DNA of 64,000 bases from Roseomonas sp. AR75 (GTDB lineage Bacteria > Pseudomonadota > Alphaproteobacteria > Acetobacterales > Acetobacteraceae). How positions within the stretch are numbered: the first letter of the stretch is position 1; each line of letters starts with the position of its first letter. Position numbers and translations under genes: made by a program. The stretch covers positions 558,001 through 622,000 of the forward strand of contig NZ_STGB01000002.1 in NCBI RefSeq assembly GCF_005222815.1. Reading direction: 5' to 3'. This document shows positions 27,565-36,735 of this stretch, piece after piece. The notes beneath the pieces are model-generated. The model searched no databases and was not told the DNA's origin. It was given only the letters and a program-made list of their open reading frames with translations.

Positions 27565-27870
27565 ATGGCGCGGGCGGCGATCGCGGCGGTCCTCGGCGTG
27601 CTGGCGGGGCCGGCCGTTGCGCAGGAGCCTCCGGTCTGCAAGGCCTCCGGCTGGACACCGCTGCGCAGCGCCGCCGAGGTGCAGGCGGCGGTGCGTGAGC
27701 ATGCCTGCCCGCCCGGCAGCCGGCTCGATGCCGGGATGACCGTGGCCGGGCAGGCGGTGGTGCTTCAGATGAGCGGTCTCTGCACGCCCGACAGCGTCCG
27801 GACCCGTACCGTCCGGCCCACGCCGGATGCGCGCGTACTGGGCTTCACCTGCATCCTGGCGGCGCGCTGA
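27565..27870 (+). CDS. small secreted hypothetical protein
   Basis: A 101-residue protein with a signal peptide (MARAAIAAVLGVLAGPAVAQ) and a strong AAGGAGGA ribosome site. The mature part of about 80 residues has four cysteines (PVCKAS, HACPPG, GLCTPD, FTCIL), which probably form two disulfides in the periplasm. I recognise no family. It lies between fabI and aroC, 6 bases before the latter. Confidence 0.75.
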   Translation: MARAAIAAVLGVLAGPAVAQEPPVCKASGWTPLRSAAEVQAAVREHACPPGSRLDAGMTVAGQAVVLQMSGLCTPDSVRTRTVRPTPDARVLGFTCILAAR

Positions 27871-27876
27871 GCGAGC

Positions 27877-28980
27877 ATGTCCCACAACAGCTTCGGCCAC
27901 CTGTTCCGCTTCACCACCTGGGGCGAGTCGCATGGCGCGGCCATCGGCTGCGTCGTGGATGGCTGCCCGCCGCGCATCCCGCTGACGGAAGCCGACATCC
28001 AGCCCTTCCTCGACCGCCGGCGCCCGGGCCAGAGCAAGTTCGTCACGCAGCGGCAGGAGCCCGACCAGGTCAAGATCCTGTCCGGCACCTTCGAGGGCGT
28101 GACGACGGGCACACCGATCTCGCTGGTGATCGAGAACCAGGACCAGCGCAGCAAGGACTATGGCGAGATCAAGGACCGCTTCCGCCCGGGCCATGCCGAC
28201 CTGACCTATGAGCTGAAATACGGCGTGCGCGACTACCGCGGCGGCGGACGGTCCAGCGCGCGGGAGACGGCGATGCGGGTTGCCGCCGGCGCCATCGCGC
28301 GCAAGGTGCTGGAGGGCGTGACGATCCGCGGCGCGCTGGTGGCGATCGGCGGCGACTGGGTGGACAACGCCAACTGGGACTGGTCCCAGACGCACGAAAA
28401 TCCCTTCTTCTGCCCCGATGCCGTCGCGGCCGCACGGTGGGAGGAGAAGCTTGGCGCCGCCCGAAAGGCGGGCTCCTCGATGGGCGCGGTGATCGAGGTG
28501 GTGGCGGAAGGCGTGCCGCCCGGCCTCGGCGCGCCGATCTACGGCAAGCTGGATGCCGACATCGCCGCCGCGCTGATGTCCATCAATGCCGTGAAGGGCG
28601 TGGAGATCGGCGCGGGCTTCGCGGCCGCCGGCTTCTCCGGCGAGGAGAATGCCGACGAGATGCGGATGGGCCCGGACGGCCTGGTGCGGTTCGAGAGCAA
28701 CCATGCCGGCGGGATCCTCGGCGGCATCAGCACCGGCCAGCCGGTGGTGGCGCGCTTCGCGGTGAAGCCGACCAGTTCCATCCTGACGCCCCGCCGCGCC
28801 GTGGACCGCTTCGGCAACGAGGTGGAGGTGATGACCAAGGGCCGCCACGACCCCTGCGTCGGCATCCGCGCCGTGCCGGTGGGGGAAGCGATGATGGCGC
28901 TGGTGCTGGCGGACCACCTGTTGCGCCACCGGGCGCAGAACCCGGATGCGCCGGGCCAGGCGCGGCTGCCGCGGAACTGA
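27877..28980 (+). CDS. aroC: chorismate synthase
   Basis: Converts 5-enolpyruvylshikimate 3-phosphate to chorismate, the end of the shikimate pathway, using reduced FMN. The 367-residue protein carries the three family signatures: [17 protein letters not shown] near residue 12, [22 protein letters not shown] near residue 120, and [22 protein letters not shown] near residue 308. [18 protein letters not shown] is also conserved. The last codons (QARLPRN) coincide with a 20-base sequence that is repeated downstream of a hairpin. Confidence 0.97.
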   Translation: MSHNSFGHLFRFTTWGESHGAAIGCVVDGCPPRIPLTEADIQPFLDRRRPGQSKFVTQRQEPDQVKILSGTFEGVTTGTPISLVIENQDQRSKDYGEIKDRFRPGHADLTYELKYGVRDYRGGGRSSARETAMRVAAGAIARKVLEGVTIRGALVAIGGDWVDNANWDWSQTHENPFFCPDAVAAARWEEKLGAARKAGSSMGAVIEVVAEGVPPGLGAPIYGKLDADIAAALMSINAVKGVEIGAGFAAAGFSGEENADEMRMGPDGLVRFESNHAGGILGGISTGQPVVARFAVKPTSSILTPRRAVDRFGNEVEVMTKGRHDPCVGIRAVPVGEAMMALVLADHLLRHRAQNPDAPGQARLPRN

Positions 28981-29077
28981 GGCGGCGACGGCGGCACGGC
29001 CTGCCAGGCCCCCACCCCGACCCTCCCCCGCGCCGCGGGGGAGGGAGCAGAAGCGAAGCCAGGCGCGGCTGCCGCGG
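28955..29077 (+). repeat. 20-base direct repeat flanking a REP-like hairpin
   Basis: GCCAGGCGCGGCTGCCGCGG occurs at 28955-28974, inside the last codons of aroC, and again at 29058-29077. Between them lies the hairpin CCCTCCCCCGCG/CGCGGGGGAGGG at 29021-29045 with the same CCACCCC leader as the copy at 23011. The arrangement looks like a small duplication or insertion event at the end of aroC. Confidence 0.65.
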
Positions 29078-29293
29078 GACGGACCCGCGGTCTTCATCAC
29101 GGATCCGTCAGCATTTCGGGCTGGCGCCGAGGGGCGGAAACCTCCATATGAAAGGGGTCACGCTTTCCGTTGGCTCGGCCTGTTCTCCAATCTCCGTCCC
29201 GGGGTGCCGAGCCCGGAGCCGCACCAATCAGGCCGGCTGATCCGTTGTGCGACGTTCGCGCAGCGGCCTCGTGCGTTACGGAACATACCCATC
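29078..29293 (+). promoter_or_regulatory. upstream region of the cold-shock gene
   Basis: No gene is visible between aroC and the cold-shock gene (28981-29293). After the repeat element the last 200 bases probably carry the cspA promoter and a long leader. No good Shine-Dalgarno site is seen in front of the ATG (ACGGAACATACCCATC), which is unusual for a highly expressed gene and fits leader-dependent translation. A cold-box was not identified. Confidence 0.35.
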
Positions 29294-29500
29294 ATGGCCA
29301 TCGGCACCGTCAAGTGGTTCAACGCCACCAAGGGCTACGGCTTCATCCAGCCCGACGACGGCTCCAAGGACGTTTTCGTCCACATCTCCGAGGTTCAGCG
29401 CGCCGGCATGCAGGATCTGCGTGAAGGCGACAAGATCGATTACGAGCTGCAGCAGGGCAACCAGGGCAAGTCCTCGGCCACCCGCCTGCAGCGCGCCTGA
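29294..29500 (+). CDS. cold-shock protein, CspA family
   Basis: A 68-residue single cold-shock domain that binds single-stranded RNA and DNA. RNP1 is KGYGFIQ (residues 13-19) and RNP2 is DVFVHIS (27-33). [14 protein letters not shown] at the start and the ending [13 protein letters not shown] match alphaproteobacterial CspA proteins. It is monocistronic, with a stem-loop 8 bases beyond its stop codon. Confidence 0.96.
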   Translation: MAIGTVKWFNATKGYGFIQPDDGSKDVFVHISEVQRAGMQDLREGDKIDYELQQGNQGKSSATRLQRA

Positions 29501-29507
29501 CGCTGGC

Positions 29508-29534
29508 GGCGCGGCCTCCGGGTCGCGCCTCTTT
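29508..29534 (+). terminator. terminator of the cold-shock gene
   Basis: A GGCGCG/CGCGCC stem is followed by TCTTT immediately after the cold-shock gene. An outer TGACGCTG/CAGCGTCA pair also encloses it. Confidence 0.6.
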
Positions 29535-29539
29535 CAGCG

Positions 29540-29782
29540 TCAGGATCGCGGCACGCACCGGATCTGGCGCGGCTGGCCCGGTATCGTGGCGCCAGACTGC
29601 GTGCGGTTGCTGCCCCCGACGATCTCCCTGATCTGTCCCGCGGGGCAGGAGCCGTCATCCACCCAGACACGCTCGCCCTGGCGCAGCGTGCCTGGCGCGG
29701 GCGTTTGCGTGACGATGCGCGGCGTGCCGCCATACTGAACCAGCAGAAGCGCGGCAGCGAGGGTCGGCGGAAGCGCGATCAT
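29540..29782 (-). CDS. small secreted protein, DUF6719-like
   Basis: An 80-residue protein with a short signal peptide (MIALPPTLAAALLLVQYG). The mature part carries APGTLRQGERVWVDDGSCPAGQIREI, which resembles the small DUF6719 family known from Bradyrhizobium and relatives; this match is from memory. Two cysteines could pair. It is convergent with the cold-shock gene and stands alone. Function unknown. Confidence 0.65.
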   Translation of the reverse strand: MIALPPTLAAALLLVQYGGTPRIVTQTPAPGTLRQGERVWVDDGSCPAGQIREIVGGSNRTQSGATIPGQPRQIRCVPRS

Positions 29783-29910
29783 CGCGGCAGCGTATCGCCG
29801 GCCGCCGGCCGCGGCGAGAGCCGCCCGCGCGCCTGCCCTGAATCTTTCCCGGTCAAGGGCTTTTCGCCTCGCGCCGCTGCCCCGATACTTGCAGCCCTCG
29901 GGAGAGCGTG

Positions 29911-32802
29911 ATGCCTGACACCAACCTGCCGCGCGACGATCGCGCGGCCCTCCCGCGGCGCATGACGGGCCATGGCGAGGTCATCGAGACCTCCGCCCCC
30001 ATCGGCGACGCGGTCAAGACCACGACCTGCTACATGTGCGCCTGCCGCTGCGGGATCAAAGTGCATCTCAAGGACGGGCGCGTCCGCTACATCGAGGGCA
30101 ACCCGGACCACCCGGTGAACCGTGGCGTGCTCTGCGGCAAGGGCTCGGCGGGGATCATGACGCAATATGCGCCGTCCCGTCTGCGCGCGCCGCTGAAGCG
30201 CGTCGGTCCGCGTGGCTCGGGCGAGTTCGCCGAGATCTCCTGGGCCGAAGCGATGGAGATCGCCACCGGCTGGCTGCGCAATGTGCGCGCCACCGATCCC
30301 CGGAAGCTCGCCTTCTTCACGGGACGCGACCAGTCGCAGAGCCTGACCGGCTTCTGGGCCGCGCAGTTCGGCACGCCGAATTTCGCCGCGCATGGAGGCT
30401 TCTGCAGCGTGAACATGGCGGCCGCCGGGCTCTACACCATCGGCGGCAGCTTCTGGGAGTTCGGCGAGCCGGACTGGGAGCACGCGAAATACTTCATGAT
30501 GTTCGGGGTCGCCGAGGATCATGATTCGAACCCCATCAAGATCGGCCTCGGCAAGCTCAAGGCGCGCGGCGCGAAGTTCGTAAGCGTGAATCCGGTGCGC
30601 ACCGGCTATTCCGCCATTGCCGACGAGTGGGTGGGCATCCGCCCCGGCACGGACGGCCTCTTCGTGATGGCGCTGATCCACGAGTTGCTGCGCACCGACC
30701 GCGTCGATCTCGACTTCCTCGTCCGCTACACCAACGCGCATTGGCTGGTGGTGAAGAACCCGGGCGGCGCCGATGACGGGCTGTTCGCGCGCGACGCGGA
30801 TGGCAAGCCGCTCGCCTGGGACCGCGCGCGCGGCGCGATGGATGCGGCAACGCCGGCGATGCAGCCGGCCATCGTGGGCGAGCAGACGCTGCCGGATGGC
30901 CGCGTCGCCGTGCCGGTCTTCCAGCTGATGGCGGAGCGCTACCTCTCGCCGGACTACGCGCCCGACAAGGTCGCGGCGACCTGCGGCGTCTCCGCCGAGC
31001 GCATAAGGCGCCTGGCCGCGGAGATCGCCGACATCGCCTTCAACCACACCATCACCATCGACCAGCCCTGGACCGACAGCCTCGGCCGCCGGCACGAGAC
31101 GATGGTGGGGCGCCCCGTTTCCTTCCACGCGATGCGCGGCATCTCCGCCCATTCCAACGGCTTCCACACCTGCCGCGCGCTGCACCTGCTGCAGATGATC
31201 CTGGGCGCGATCGATGTGCCGGGGTCCTGGCGCTACAAGTCGCCCTTCCCGCGGCCGATCCCGCCGGGGCCCGGCCCGGCCGGCAAGGGCGCCAAGCCGA
31301 ACACCCCGCTGGCCGGCAATATTCTCTCGTTTCCGCATGGGCCGGATGATCTGCTCGTCAATGACGACGGCAGCCCGATCCGCATCGACAAGGCCTTCTC
31401 CTGGGACGCGCCGCTGGCGCTGCACGGGATGATGCACATGGTCATCGGCAATGCGGGCAAGGCCGATCCCTACGAGATCGACACGCTGTTCATGTTCATG
31501 GCGAACATGGCCTGGAACAGCGCGATGAACCCCGGCGAGGTCATCCGCATCCTGACGGAGACGCGCGAGGACGGTGAGTACCGCATCCCGCACGTGATCT
31601 ACTCGGACGCCTATTTCTCCGAGACGGTGCCCTATGCGGACCTGATCCTGCCGGACACGACCTATCTGGAACGCTGGGACGCGATCTCGCTGCTCGATCG
31701 TCCGATCGGTTCCGCGCATGGGCCGGGCGACGCAATCCGCCAGCCGGTGATCCAGCCCGACCGCGACGTGCGCGGCTTCCAGGAGGTGCTGATCGAACTC
31801 GGCGCCCGCCTCGGCCTGCCGGCCTTCGTGAAGGAGGACGGCTCACCGAAGTTCAAGGACTATCCCGACTACATCATGAACCACCAGCGCATGCCCGGCG
31901 TGGGCCCGCTGGCCGGCTTCCGCGGCGAGGACGGCACGAAGAAGGGCGTCGGCGAGCCGAACCCGAACCAGCTGCAGAAATACATCGAGAATGGCTGCTT
32001 CTGGCGCCATCACCTGCCGCCCGAGCAGCTGTATTTCAAGCACGCCAACAAGGCGTATCTGGAAGACAGCAAGGCGATGGGGCTGATCGGCAAGTCCGAT
32101 CAGATCGTGCTGCAGATCTACAGCGAGCCCCTGCAGAAATTCCGCCTCGCCGCGCAGGGCCATGGCGCGAAGCAGCCGCCGGACGAAGCGACGCGCGCGC
32201 GCATCGCCACCTATTGCGACCCGCTGCCGCTCTGGTACGCGCCGCTCGAGCAGCAGCTTCACGACACGTCCGGTTTCCCGCTTTCCGCGATCACGCAGCG
32301 TCCGATGGACCATTATCATTCCTGGGGCAGCCAGAACGCCTGGCTTCGGCAGATCCGCGGCGCCAACAAGCTCTACATGCACCGCATGACGGCGCACCGC
32401 CTGGGCCTGCATGACGGCGACTGGGTCTGGGTCGAAAGCCGCAACGGGCGCGTGAAGGGCCAGCTTGCGCTGATGGACGGGGTGAACCCGGATACCGTCT
32501 GGACCTGGAACGCCATCGGCAAGCGCGCCGGTGCCTGGAACCTCTCGCCCGACAGCCCGGAGGCGACGCGCGGCTTCCTGCTGAACCACGTGATCAGCGA
32601 ATGGCTGCCCGCACAGGAAGCCGCCTACCGCTTCGCCAATGCCGACCCGGTGACGGGCCAGGCGGCGTGGTACGACCTGCGCGTGCGCGTCACGCCCTGC
32701 GCGCCGGAGGAGATCCCCGTGACCGACCCGCATCCCACGGCGCTGGAACGGCCGCCGGGCATGAAGCCTGCACCCGACCTGGTGCGGGAGCCGGGCAAGT
32801 GA
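29911..32802 (+). CDS. soeA: sulfite dehydrogenase SoeA-like molybdoenzyme
   Basis: A 963-residue DMSO-reductase-family enzyme. The [4Fe-4S] ligands are Cys40, Cys43, Cys47 (CYMCACRCG) and Cys75 (VLCGKG). The metal-binding cysteine is in HGGFCSVNMAAAG. No Tat or Sec signal is present, so it works in the cytoplasm. Sequence blocks and partner genes fit SoeA of the SoeABC sulfite-oxidising complex described in Allochromatium and Rhodobacteraceae; a related oxidoreductase of other specificity cannot be excluded from sequence alone. GTG at 29908 is an alternative start. Its stop overlaps the start of soeB (GTGA). The membrane subunit gene is about 4.3 kb downstream, beyond a Sor module. Confidence 0.85.
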   Translation: MPDTNLPRDDRAALPRRMTGHGEVIETSAPIGDAVKTTTCYMCACRCGIKVHLKDGRVRYIEGNPDHPVNRGVLCGKGSAGIMTQYAPSRLRAPLKRVGPRGSGEFAEISWAEAMEIATGWLRNVRATDPRKLAFFTGRDQSQSLTGFWAAQFGTPNFAAHGGFCSVNMAAAGLYTIGGSFWEFGEPDWEHAKYFMMFGVAEDHDSNPIKIGLGKLKARGAKFVSVNPVRTGYSAIADEWVGIRPGTDGLFVMALIHELLRTDRVDLDFLVRYTNAHWLVVKNPGGADDGLFARDADGKPLAWDRARGAMDAATPAMQPAIVGEQTLPDGRVAVPVFQLMAERYLSPDYAPDKVAATCGVSAERIRRLAAEIADIAFNHTITIDQPWTDSLGRRHETMVGRPVSFHAMRGISAHSNGFHTCRALHLLQMILGAIDVPGSWRYKSPFPRPIPPGPGPAGKGAKPNTPLAGNILSFPHGPDDLLVNDDGSPIRIDKAFSWDAPLALHGMMHMVIGNAGKADPYEIDTLFMFMANMAWNSAMNPGEVIRILTETREDGEYRIPHVIYSDAYFSETVPYADLILPDTTYLERWDAISLLDRPIGSAHGPGDAIRQPVIQPDRDVRGFQEVLIELGARLGLPAFVKEDGSPKFKDYPDYIMNHQRMPGVGPLAGFRGEDGTKKGVGEPNPNQLQKYIENGCFWRHHLPPEQLYFKHANKAYLEDSKAMGLIGKSDQIVLQIYSEPLQKFRLAAQGHGAKQPPDEATRARIATYCDPLPLWYAPLEQQLHDTSGFPLSAITQRPMDHYHSWGSQNAWLRQIRGANKLYMHRMTAHRLGLHDGDWVWVESRNGRVKGQLALMDGVNPDTVWTWNAIGKRAGAWNLSPDSPEATRGFLLNHVISEWLPAQEAAYRFANADPVTGQAAWYDLRVRVTPCAPEEIPVTDPHPTALERPPGMKPAPDLVREPGK

Positions 32803-33536
32803 CCGAACTCCCGCCGCCCACCGCGCGAAAGCTCGGCCTGGTCATCGATCTCGACACCTGCGTCGGCTGCCAGGCCTGCGCGACGAACTGCAAGCAGTGG
32901 AACACCGGCGGCCATCTCGGCCCGCTGCCGGACTTCAACGCCTATTCCGCCGGCGCCGAAGGCGTGTGGTTCAACCGCGTGCATTCCTATGAGGCCGGCG
33001 AGGGCGAGGAAGGCCGCACGGTCCACTTCCCGCGGTCGTGCCTGCATTGCGAGACGCCGGCCTGCGTCACCGTCTGCCCGACCGGCGCAAGCTACAAGCG
33101 CGCCGAGGACGGCATCGTGCTGGTCAACACGGAGACCTGCATCGGCTGCGGCCTGTGTGCCTGGGCCTGCCCGTACGGCGCGCGCGAACTGGACGAAGAC
33201 GAGGGGGTGATGAAGAAATGCACCCTCTGCGTGGACCGCATCTACAACGAGACCATCCCGGAGCCGCAGCGCCAGCCCGCCTGCGTCATCACCTGCCCGG
33301 TCGGCGCGCGTCATTTCGGCGATCTCGGCGACCCGACCAGCAAGGTCTCGCGCCTGGTGGCGGAGCGCGGCGGCTATGACCTTATGCCGGAGATGGACTA
33401 CGCGCCCGTCAACAAGTACCTGCCCCCGCGGGAGAAGCCGGTGATGCGCGTGCGCGACCTGGAGGAGGACGCGCCGACGCCGATGGACATCCGGAACCCG
33501 CTGCTGCGCTGGCTGGACCGGGCGCTGTCGCGCTAG
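32799..33536 (+). CDS. soeB: SoeB-like [4Fe-4S] electron-transfer subunit
   Basis: A 245-residue ferredoxin-type subunit starting with GTG (32799) in a 4-base overlap with soeA. It begins TELPPPTARKLG. Cluster motifs are CVGCQACATNCKQWN near residue 21, CLHCETPACVTVCP near residue 82, CIGCGLCAWACP near residue 115, and CTLCVDR with CVITCP. The region GVWFNRVHSYE between the first two is typical for the SoeB/NrfC-like group. It should carry electrons from SoeA to the membrane protein SoeC and quinone. Confidence 0.88.
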   Translation: MTELPPPTARKLGLVIDLDTCVGCQACATNCKQWNTGGHLGPLPDFNAYSAGAEGVWFNRVHSYEAGEGEEGRTVHFPRSCLHCETPACVTVCPTGASYKRAEDGIVLVNTETCIGCGLCAWACPYGARELDEDEGVMKKCTLCVDRIYNETIPEPQRQPACVITCPVGARHFGDLGDPTSKVSRLVAERGGYDLMPEMDYAPVNKYLPPREKPVMRVRDLEEDAPTPMDIRNPLLRWLDRALSR

Positions 33537-33570
33537 GCGCACGGCACTTCGCGAAAATCTTCGGCGGTCC

Positions 33571-33596
33571 GGAATAACCTCGCCGTCCCGCGCGTC
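33571..33596 (+). promoter_or_regulatory. ECF-type promoter upstream of the sigma-factor gene
   Basis: GGAATAA, a 15-base spacer and CGTC form a classical extracytoplasmic-function promoter 41 bases before the sigma gene. ECF factors usually drive their own operon, so this likely controls the sigma, anti-sigma, sorA and sorB genes together. Confidence 0.6.
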
Positions 33597-33636
33597 TCAT
33601 CCGGCATAACGGCATCGCGGCGAAGCAGATGCGCGC

Positions 33637-34167
33637 ATGGGGATGGAAGCGGTGAGCGAGCGGGACAGGCGCATGGAAGCGCTGGTGCCTGCATTGCGCC
33701 GCTTCGCCTGGTCGCTCACCCGCAACGCCGACGTCGCCGACGACCTGGTGCAGGACTGCCTGGAGCACGCCCTGGGCGCCTGGCACCGGCGTCATGCGGA
33801 CGGAGACCTGCGCGCGTGGCTGTTTGCCATCCTCTACAACCTGCATGTCTCCGGGCGGCGCCGCGACGCAAGGCGATCGCGGCTGCTTGGCGAGGCGACG
33901 GCCCACGACACCGGCGCCCAGGCCTCCAGCCAGGATGCCGCGGTGCACTGCGCCCAGGTGCTGGCCCAGCTCGACACCCTCCCCGAGGAGCAGCGCGCGG
34001 TGCTGCTGCTGGTCGGCGTGGAGGGGCTTGGCTACGGGGAGGCGGCGCAGGTGCTGGACCTGCCGGTCGGCACGGTGATGTCGCGCCTGTCGCGCGGGCG
34101 CGAGCGATTGCGGCGGATGTCGGATGCGAAGCCGGCCGGCGTGCCGGCGTTGCGGCGGGTGGTCTGA
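33637..34167 (+). CDS. ECF RNA polymerase sigma factor
   Basis: A 176-residue ECF sigma factor. Region 2 lies near residues 15-80 (LRRFAWSLTRNADVADDLVQDCLEHAL and RAWLFAILYNLHVS), and region 4 near 110-160 (LDTLPEEQRAVLLLVGVEGLGYGEAAQVLDLPVGTVMSRLSRGRERLR). No extra C-terminal sensing domain is present. It is followed 3 bases later by a membrane anti-sigma gene and then sulfite dehydrogenase genes, so its regulon probably includes sulfite oxidation. Confidence 0.93.
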   Translation: MGMEAVSERDRRMEALVPALRRFAWSLTRNADVADDLVQDCLEHALGAWHRRHADGDLRAWLFAILYNLHVSGRRRDARRSRLLGEATAHDTGAQASSQDAAVHCAQVLAQLDTLPEEQRAVLLLVGVEGLGYGEAAQVLDLPVGTVMSRLSRGRERLRRMSDAKPAGVPALRRVV

Positions 34168-34170
34168 GCC

Positions 34171-34992
34171 ATGGCCGCTGACCCGACCCCACCGATCGGC
34201 GAGGACGACCTGCACGCCCTGGTGGATGGCGTGCTGGATCCGGCGCGGCTGCCGGCGGTGCAGCGCTACCTGGCCGAACGGCCTGACGAGGCAGCGCGGG
34301 TACAGGACTTCACCGCCCAGCGCCACGCGCTGCGCGCCGCGCTGGACTTCAAGGCGCGGGAGCCGATCCCCGCCCGTCTGCGCGTGGCGAATCTGCGGGA
34401 GGCGCGCGGCCGCGCCGCGCGGCAGCGCTGGCGCATGGCGGGCGCGGCGGCAGTGCTGGTGGTGATGGGCTCCGGCCTGGGCTGGACGCTGCGCGGCAGC
34501 ATGGAGCCTCGGCCGGACGCCACCGCCGCGCTGCAGCGCGCCACGGCGGAGGCGCCTGCGCCGCCGCTGCAGGCAATGGCGCGGGACACGGATCTCGGCC
34601 TCTGGCTGTTCCGGCGTCTCGGCGAACCCTTCCCGCCGCCGGACCTGACCGGCTTCGGCTTCGCGCTGGAGACGGCGTTCGTCCTGCCCGGCCGCGACGG
34701 CCACGCCGCGCAGCTGCGCTACGTGGATGGGGCGGGCACCGCGCTCAGCCTCTGGCGGCGGCCATCACCCGACCCGGTGCCCCGCCAGCTTCGCTGCGTG
34801 GACGAGCCGGGTGGCCTGCTGACCTACAGCTGGTCGAATGGCGAGACGCTCTACGCCGTGACCGCGGCGCTGGAGCGCGACCGGCTGCGCCCGATCGCCC
34901 AGGCGCTGGAACGCGCGATGGAAGCACCCGCTTCCGTCGCCGGCCCGCTCGCCGGCCGCGCCCGCCGCCCCTGCGACGCCGCGCTGGGCTGA
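34171..34992 (+). CDS. membrane-bound anti-sigma factor
   Basis: A 273-residue anti-sigma factor. The N-terminal part, EDDLHALVDGVLDPARLPAVQRYLAE, is a common anti-sigma domain that holds the sigma factor in the cytoplasm, although no zinc-binding HxxxCxxC motif is visible. One membrane helix lies near residues 88-107 (MAGAAAVLVVMGSGLGWTL). About 165 residues then face the periplasm and should sense the signal; this part has one YVDGAGTALSLW strand region and a WSNGETLYAV motif. It is encoded next to the ECF gene and 34 bases before sorA. Confidence 0.87.
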   Translation: MAADPTPPIGEDDLHALVDGVLDPARLPAVQRYLAERPDEAARVQDFTAQRHALRAALDFKAREPIPARLRVANLREARGRAARQRWRMAGAAAVLVVMGSGLGWTLRGSMEPRPDATAALQRATAEAPAPPLQAMARDTDLGLWLFRRLGEPFPPPDLTGFGFALETAFVLPGRDGHAAQLRYVDGAGTALSLWRRPSPDPVPRQLRCVDEPGGLLTYSWSNGETLYAVTAALERDRLRPIAQALERAMEAPASVAGPLAGRARRPCDAALG

Positions 34993-35026
34993 CACGACCA
35001 CCACCAACAGACAGGGAGAGAAACGG

Positions 35027-36364
35027 ATGCCACTGCGCCACGGCAAGGCCGAACGATCCATCCAGGAACTCTATCGCGACGATCCCGAGCGCGGCGACGC
35101 GCTGGCCTTCGGGCGGCGCGGCGCGCTGAAGGGCGCGGCGCTGGCAGCGATGGGCGCGACGCTCGGCGCCGCGATCCCCTTCGCGCGCAGCATGCCCGAA
35201 GGCACGCTGCCCGCGCTTTTCGCCCGCCCCGCTGCCGCCCAGGGAGCATCCGGCAGCGCGGCGCCGCAGACCCTGCAGATGCCCGGCAAAGGCCCGCTGA
35301 TCCTGCAGGGCGAGCGGCCGCTCAACGCGGAGACGCCGGAGCACCTGCTCGACGAGCCCGTCACGAGCTACGCGAACTTCTTCATCCGCAACAATGGCGG
35401 CGTCCCGGACGCGGCGGCCGATCCGCGCGCCTGGAAAATCCGGGTGGATGGCGAGGTGAACACGCCGCTGGAGCTCACGCTGGGCGAGCTGGAAAGCCGC
35501 TTCCCCGTGGTGACGCGGCAATTGCAGATGGAGTGCGGCGGCAATGGCCGCGCCTTCTTCCAGCCGCAGGCGCGCGGCAACCAGTGGGGCAATGGCGCGA
35601 TCAGCTGTGCCGAATGGACCGGCGTGCGGCTGCGCGACGTGTTGCAGGCCGCCGGGCTGAAGGACAGCGCGCGCTTCACCGGGCATTTCGGCGCCGACCC
35701 GCATCTTTCCGGCGACCCGAACCGCGCCGCGATCAGCCGCGGCATGCGTATCCAGAAGGCGCTGGACGAGGACACGCTGATCGTCTTCCGCATGAACGGC
35801 CAGCCGATCCCGCAGGTGCATGGCGCGCCGGCGCGGCTGCTGGTGCCGGGCTGGCCGGGCAGCCTCAGCCAGAAATGGTTCACCCGCATCACGCTCTCCG
35901 CCGAGCCGCATCGCGGCCAGGGCATGGGCGGCACCTCCTACCGCGTGCCCACCACGCCGATCGTGCCCGGCAGCAACAACAACGGCGCGAGCTTCCACGA
36001 CCTGGAGAGCATGCCGGTGCGCGCCATCCTCTCCTCCATCGCGCATGGCACGCGCCTGCCCGCCGGCACGCGCAGCCTCGACCTGCGCGGTGCCGCCTGG
36101 GCCGGCGACCTGACGGTGCGCGCGGTGGATGTCAGCGTGGACTATGGCGCGACCTGGGTCGCGATGAACGTCGCCGCGCCGGCGAACCGCCACGCCTGGC
36201 AGCGCTGGACCGGCCGCGTCGCGCTGCCCTCCGACGGCTATTTCGAGATCTGGTATCGCGGCACCGACAGCGAAGGCCGGATGCAGCCGCATGCGCCGCC
36301 GAACTGGAACCCGCAGGGCTATGGCGGCAACCCGATCAGCCGCGCCGCGATCCTGGTCGGCTGA
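35027..36364 (+). CDS. sorA: periplasmic sulfite dehydrogenase, molybdenum subunit (SorA/SorT type)
   Basis: A 445-residue sulfite-oxidase-family enzyme with a Tat signal (FGRRGALKGAALAAMGATLG, twin arginines 30-31). The molybdenum ligand is Cys170 in QMECGGNGR. Moco-domain blocks SCAEWTGVRLRDVL and VHGAPARLLVPGWPG follow. A C-terminal dimerisation domain of Ig type (VRAVDVSVDYGATWVAMNV) ends the protein. It oxidises sulfite to sulfate in the periplasm and passes electrons to a cytochrome c; the gene for one overlaps its stop by one base. A role on other oxidised sulfur substrates is possible. Confidence 0.92.
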   Translation: MPLRHGKAERSIQELYRDDPERGDALAFGRRGALKGAALAAMGATLGAAIPFARSMPEGTLPALFARPAAAQGASGSAAPQTLQMPGKGPLILQGERPLNAETPEHLLDEPVTSYANFFIRNNGGVPDAAADPRAWKIRVDGEVNTPLELTLGELESRFPVVTRQLQMECGGNGRAFFQPQARGNQWGNGAISCAEWTGVRLRDVLQAAGLKDSARFTGHFGADPHLSGDPNRAAISRGMRIQKALDEDTLIVFRMNGQPIPQVHGAPARLLVPGWPGSLSQKWFTRITLSAEPHRGQGMGGTSYRVPTTPIVPGSNNNGASFHDLESMPVRAILSSIAHGTRLPAGTRSLDLRGAAWAGDLTVRAVDVSVDYGATWVAMNVAAPANRHAWQRWTGRVALPSDGYFEIWYRGTDSEGRMQPHAPPNWNPQGYGGNPISRAAILVG

Positions 36365-36735
36365 TGCGGACAGCGATGTTGGTCGTGCTGGCGGCGGCGC
36401 TCGGAATCGGCGTCGCCGCCGCGCAGCAGAACGCCGAACGCGACGCCGACGCCGCGCATGCCATCCAGGCGACGCCGGAGGAGGAGACGATCCTGCCGGA
36501 TGGCGAGGGCCGTTCGGAAACCTTCGCCTACTGCACGGTGTGCCACAACACCGCGCTGATCCGCCGCAGCCGCTTTTCGCGCCAGCAATGGGACGGGCTG
36601 ATGGACTGGATGGCGGAGCGGCACGGCATGAACCCGCTGGAAGGCGAGTTCCGCGACACCATCGTGAACTACCTGGCGCAGCATTTCGGCCCGTCCCAGG
36701 CGCCAGCGCGCGGGCGCAACCCCTTCCTGAATTGA
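36364..36735 (+). CDS. sorB: c-type cytochrome subunit of sulfite dehydrogenase (SorB-like)
   Basis: A 123-residue exported cytochrome: signal peptide MRTAMLVVLAAALGIGVAAA, then one heme site CTVCH at residues 57-61. The sixth-ligand methionine is probably in LMDWMAERHGMNP. ATG 36364 shares its first base with the sorA stop. It should accept electrons from SorA and hand them to another cytochrome c or an oxidase. Confidence 0.9.
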   Translation: MRTAMLVVLAAALGIGVAAAQQNAERDADAAHAIQATPEEETILPDGEGRSETFAYCTVCHNTALIRRSRFSRQQWDGLMDWMAERHGMNPLEGEFRDTIVNYLAQHFGPSQAPARGRNPFLN

